Source: BCD1 sp965230565 (GTDB taxonomy: Bacteria > Bacteroidota > Bacteroidia > Chitinophagales > Saprospiraceae). From it: 37,565 nt of DNA. The first letter of the stretch is position 1. Each line of letters starts with the position of its first letter. Below, one piece after another: positions 35,031 to 37,565 of the stretch. Under the pieces are notes generated by a model that was not told the DNA's origin, did no database searches, and saw nothing but the letters and a program-made list of their open reading frames with translations. A program made the translations under genes and the position numbers. Where the stretch lies: assembly GCA_965230565.1 (NCBI GenBank), contig CBDDLH010000018.1, positions 1 to 37,565 on the forward strand. Direction: 5' to 3'.

Positions 35031-36999
35031 ATGCATAACTTAAAGTTCATCATAATTACTCTGCTGATCGCTGCGGCATCCTCGCTCGTTGCTCAGGACT
35101 ATACCACCAAAGCTACCGCCTCCAAAAAGATTCTCAAATACTACGATAAAGCACAAACATTTAATCGGGCAGAACAGTTCCCGGAAGCACTGGATCAACT
35201 CAATAAAGCCCTTGAAAAAGATCCGCTGTTCATCGATGCCAAAATTCTGAGAGCTTCTATCCTCGGAGCCACAGGACGGCTTGAACTTTCTGCCAAAGAA
35301 TTTGAAGAAGTTTTAAAAATTGATCAGGAATACATTCCAAGGGTATTGTATGAGCTCGCCCTAACGGAAATGGACCTGCAATGGTATAACAAAGCTGTTG
35401 CCCATTTTGAACAATACTTAAAAAGCAAAGCCAAAAGCAAAATCAGGCGGCAAAAAGCAGAGCGTCACCTGGTCAATGCCAGATTTGCCGCAGAAGCCAT
35501 TGCTAATCCGGTGCCCTTTCACCCTATCAATCTTGGAAGTTCCATCAACACAGAAAGTCAGGAATACCTGCCCAGTTTGACTGCAGATGGGACAAGGCTG
35601 GTGTTTACCGCACGTGTTGGCAACCAGGAGGACTTCTATTATTCAGAACTTCGGGATCATGAATGGCAGCCTCGTCAACCGATGGAAAAGATCAATACTC
35701 CGCAAAATGAAGGCGCGCAATGCATTTCTGCTGATGGCCGTATGCTCATTTTCACCCGTTGTGATTCCCGGGCAGGAAAAGGCGGATGTGACCTGTACTA
35801 TTCCTCCTTTGAATATGGTCAATGGTCTGAACCTGACAAAATCCCAGGCAACGTAAACACAGCTGCCTGGGAGGGACAACCATCCCTTAGTGCGGATGGG
35901 CAAACCCTGTATTTCGCCAGCGACCGCAAAGGCAGCCTTGGCAGACGAGATATCTGGCAAAGCACCTGGCAAAACGGTCAATGGTCTGAACCTGTGAATC
36001 TTGGATCGAAAATCAACACCCCCTACAACGACCAATGCCCGTTTATCCATCCCGACAACCAGACCCTTTATTTCTGCTCGGATGGTCATCCGGGTATGGG
36101 AGGCATAGACCTCTATTTTACCAAAAAGGATCAAAACGGTGATTTTTCGAAACCCGTAAACCTGGGTTATCCGATCAATACCCCAGCCAACGAAGGGACA
36201 TTAAGTGTAAATATCAATGGAGAAATAGCCTTTTATGCCAGTGACAAAGCGGCTGCTGAAACAGACCGCCACTCTACCATTGCCGGGAAAGCTTCCAGCT
36301 TTTTAAATATCGACATTTTTCAGTTCAGTCTGCATGAAGCAGCTCAACCAGAACCGGTGACCTACGTAAAAGCCAAGGTGGTCGACAGCCGCAGCCGGAG
36401 AGGTATTCAAATTGAAGCTGAAATCTTCGATGTGGAAACCGGAGCTACCGTTGCCCGAAAAAAGTCTGATGAAAAGGGCGTTTTCCTGATCTGCCTGCCG
36501 GCCGGAAAGGATTATGCCATGCACGTTTCCAAGGAAAAATTCCTTTTTCATTCCGAAAATTTTTCCCTGAAAGATGGAGGATCCATTGAAGAACCTTATC
36601 TGGTTTATATCGAATTACAGCCAATTCCGAAGACGATGGTTGCCGTGGATACAAGCTCCCAAAAAGCGGTTATCCTAAAAAATGTGTTCTTTGAAACCGG
36701 GTCAGCCAATCTGCAGGAACAGTCCACCTCAGGAACTCGACCGCCTGGTCAATTTACTTTCCGGAAATCCGGACCTCAAAATTCAGATCAACGGCCATAC
36801 CGATAATATTGGCAGTGAAGAAGATAATCTGGAACTCTCTGAAGCGAGAGCCGAAACGGTTTATACTTACCTAATTGAAAATGGTATTTCAGCAGAAAGG
36901 CTTCGATTCAAAGGGTTTGGTGAATCTCAACCCATTTCTGACAACGAAAGTGAATCCGGGCGGAAGATGAATCGCCGGACGGAATTTGTGGTTTGGTGA
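35031..36999 (+). CDS. PorE-like TPR / beta-propeller / OmpA-family protein, frameshifted
   Basis: The gene starts at ATG 35031 with a signal peptide (MHNLKFIIITLLIAAASSLVAQ). It has TPR repeats (about residues 25-150, FPEALDQLNKALEKDPLFIDAKI), a PD40/WD40-like propeller (about 160-440, LPSLTADGTRLVF, PSLSADGQTLYFASDRKG, CPFIHPDNQTLYFCSDG), a carboxypeptidase-regulatory-like domain (about 450-530) and an OmpA domain. The same domain order occurs in PorE of Porphyromonas, a peptidoglycan-binding T9SS component. After FFETGSANLQEQST the frame shifts by +1 at about 36729. The expected sequence (QELDRLVNLLSG..INGHTDNIGSEEDNLELSEARAETV..RTEFVVW) continues in the next frame to 36999. Without repair the protein would lose peptidoglycan binding. 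PorE itself or a paralogue cannot be decided. Confidence 0.85.
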
Positions 37000-37004
37000 T
37001 AGGA

Positions 37005-37130
37005 GAAGGCGGAGATCGCTGAGGGTTGTACCGCGGAGTTTCGCTGAGTAGCGCCGAGTACCACTGAGAATTTTTTCTTTGCGTAACTTAGCGCTTCTTT
37101 GCGAAACTCTGCGTAATGACTCCCTGCGCC
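37005..37130. repeat. CGCAGAGTTTCGC-type repeat forming a long hairpin
   Basis: Left half: ccgcggagtttcgctgag, tagcgccgagtaccactgag. Right half: tttgcgtaacttagcgc, ttctttgcgaaactctgcg. The two halves are imperfect reverse complements (GGAGTTTCGC with GCGAAACTCT), each built of GCG/GAG words with a 9-10 nt step. It lies directly after the PorE-like gene. Confidence 0.75.
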
Positions 37131-37203
37131 CTCATTACAAAATTAAACCTCCCCGCGATAAAAACTGTTTGAACATTAGATTCAGCCAACTACTCCAGTA
37201 AAT

Positions 37204-37565
37204 ATGAAAGACATCCTTGACGACGACTTTTTTGACAAGAACAACCGTGAACTCTCTTCCAAGGGATTCGAAACCTACCGGATGTTCACTCATGAAAGCA
37301 TCGCACGTGATTTCGTCACTATCCTTGATGCCAACAAGATTCCCTACAAACTCGAAAAAGGAGAATACCTCCTGGACGGCTCCATTATCGGCAACTCCAT
37401 CCAACCCAATATTGCACTAAAAATACTGGCCAGTGATTTTGCCGTAGTCAATCAGTTATTGGAAAAGGATATCGTAGCCAAAAAAGGAGAGTTTTACGAA
37501 AATTCTGGATGACTTCTCAAAAGAAGAGCTTTTTGACATTCTCACCAACCCGGACGAATGGAGCG
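37204..37565 (+). CDS. DUF2007-like protein, frameshifted and cut by the window end
   Basis: The frame from ATG 37204 encodes MKDILDDDFFDKN..FETYRMFTHESIARDFVTILDANKIPYKLE..SDFAVVNQLLEKD. This is an alpha/beta DUF2007-like (putative signal-transducing) domain of about 70 residues. It stops at 37512. In the +1 frame the sequence goes on as KILDDFSKEELFDILTNPDEWS to the end of the window, and that stretch reads like the usual C-terminal helix of Bacteroidota members. Removing one base in 37491-37502 (for example one T of TTTT) joins the parts. The function is unknown. Confidence 0.7.

Noticed and set aside
18845..37504. Programmed +1 frameshifting with a common signal
   Set aside because: The four sites show no shared codon, slippery run or downstream structure that I can see; kept only as a test in the findings.
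1..37565. tRNA, rRNA or insertion sequence
   Set aside because: No GTTCRANNC arm with matching acceptor stem, no transposase or integrase frame, and no rRNA-like stretch was found on either strand.

Overview
The window looks like a chromosomal segment of a member of the Bacteroidota, most likely from the Saprospiria/Lewinella-like side of the phylum. Reasons: type IX secretion (T9SS) sorting domains of both type A and type B (CHU_C/gliding-motility type), a PorE-like TPR/beta-propeller/OmpA protein, a TonB receptor under a cobalamin riboswitch, an -33 TTTTG / -7 TACTTTTG promoter of the Bacteroidota type, LytTR regulation, and long gene-free gaps filled with short phased repeats. There are no tRNAs, rRNAs, CRISPR arrays or intact mobile elements. 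The genus assignment is inference.

Layout. 1-931: 3' end of a membrane adenylate cyclase. 1211-3026 (-): two-gene ABC exporter. 3027-4590: repeat-rich DNA around a small secreted protein (3556-4140, -). 4590-7895 (-): promoter, cobalamin riboswitch, BtuB-like TonB receptor, and a T9SS-secreted DUF4465-like protein, which read as one B12-uptake transcription unit. 8173-8934 (+): LytTR response regulator. 9119-9586 (-): SmpB. 9793-12953 (+): small membrane protein, Na+:solute symporter, NamZ-like (DUF1343) enzyme. 13005-13355 (-): lipoprotein. 13487-21484 (+): glycan-degrading set with two SGNH/SASA esterases, a retropepsin-like lipoprotein with PDZ, a type I pullulanase and a GH30 lipoprotein. 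21700-26602: two T9SS type-B proteins in opposite orientation flanking an unrecognised 330-residue protein. 26791-29034 (+): S41 peptidase. 29385-30680 (-): trans-sulfuration PLP enzyme. 30853-32472 (+): secreted WG-like/LRR protein. 32629-34398 (-): AspS. 35031-36999 (+): PorE-like protein. 37204-end (+): DUF2007-like protein, partial.

Four genes (pullulanase, one T9SS type-B protein, PorE-like, the terminal DUF2007-like) are each interrupted by a shift of exactly +1, with the expected protein continuing at once in the next frame. Either the sequence carries indel errors or several envelope genes are really broken. The intergenic spaces carry at least five sequence families of degenerate repeats that share a period of about 9-10 nt, plus a homologous hairpin element present twice with apparent compensatory base changes. 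These repeats, the T9SS partner of the B12 operon, and the 330-residue orphan are the parts I consider most worth a second look.
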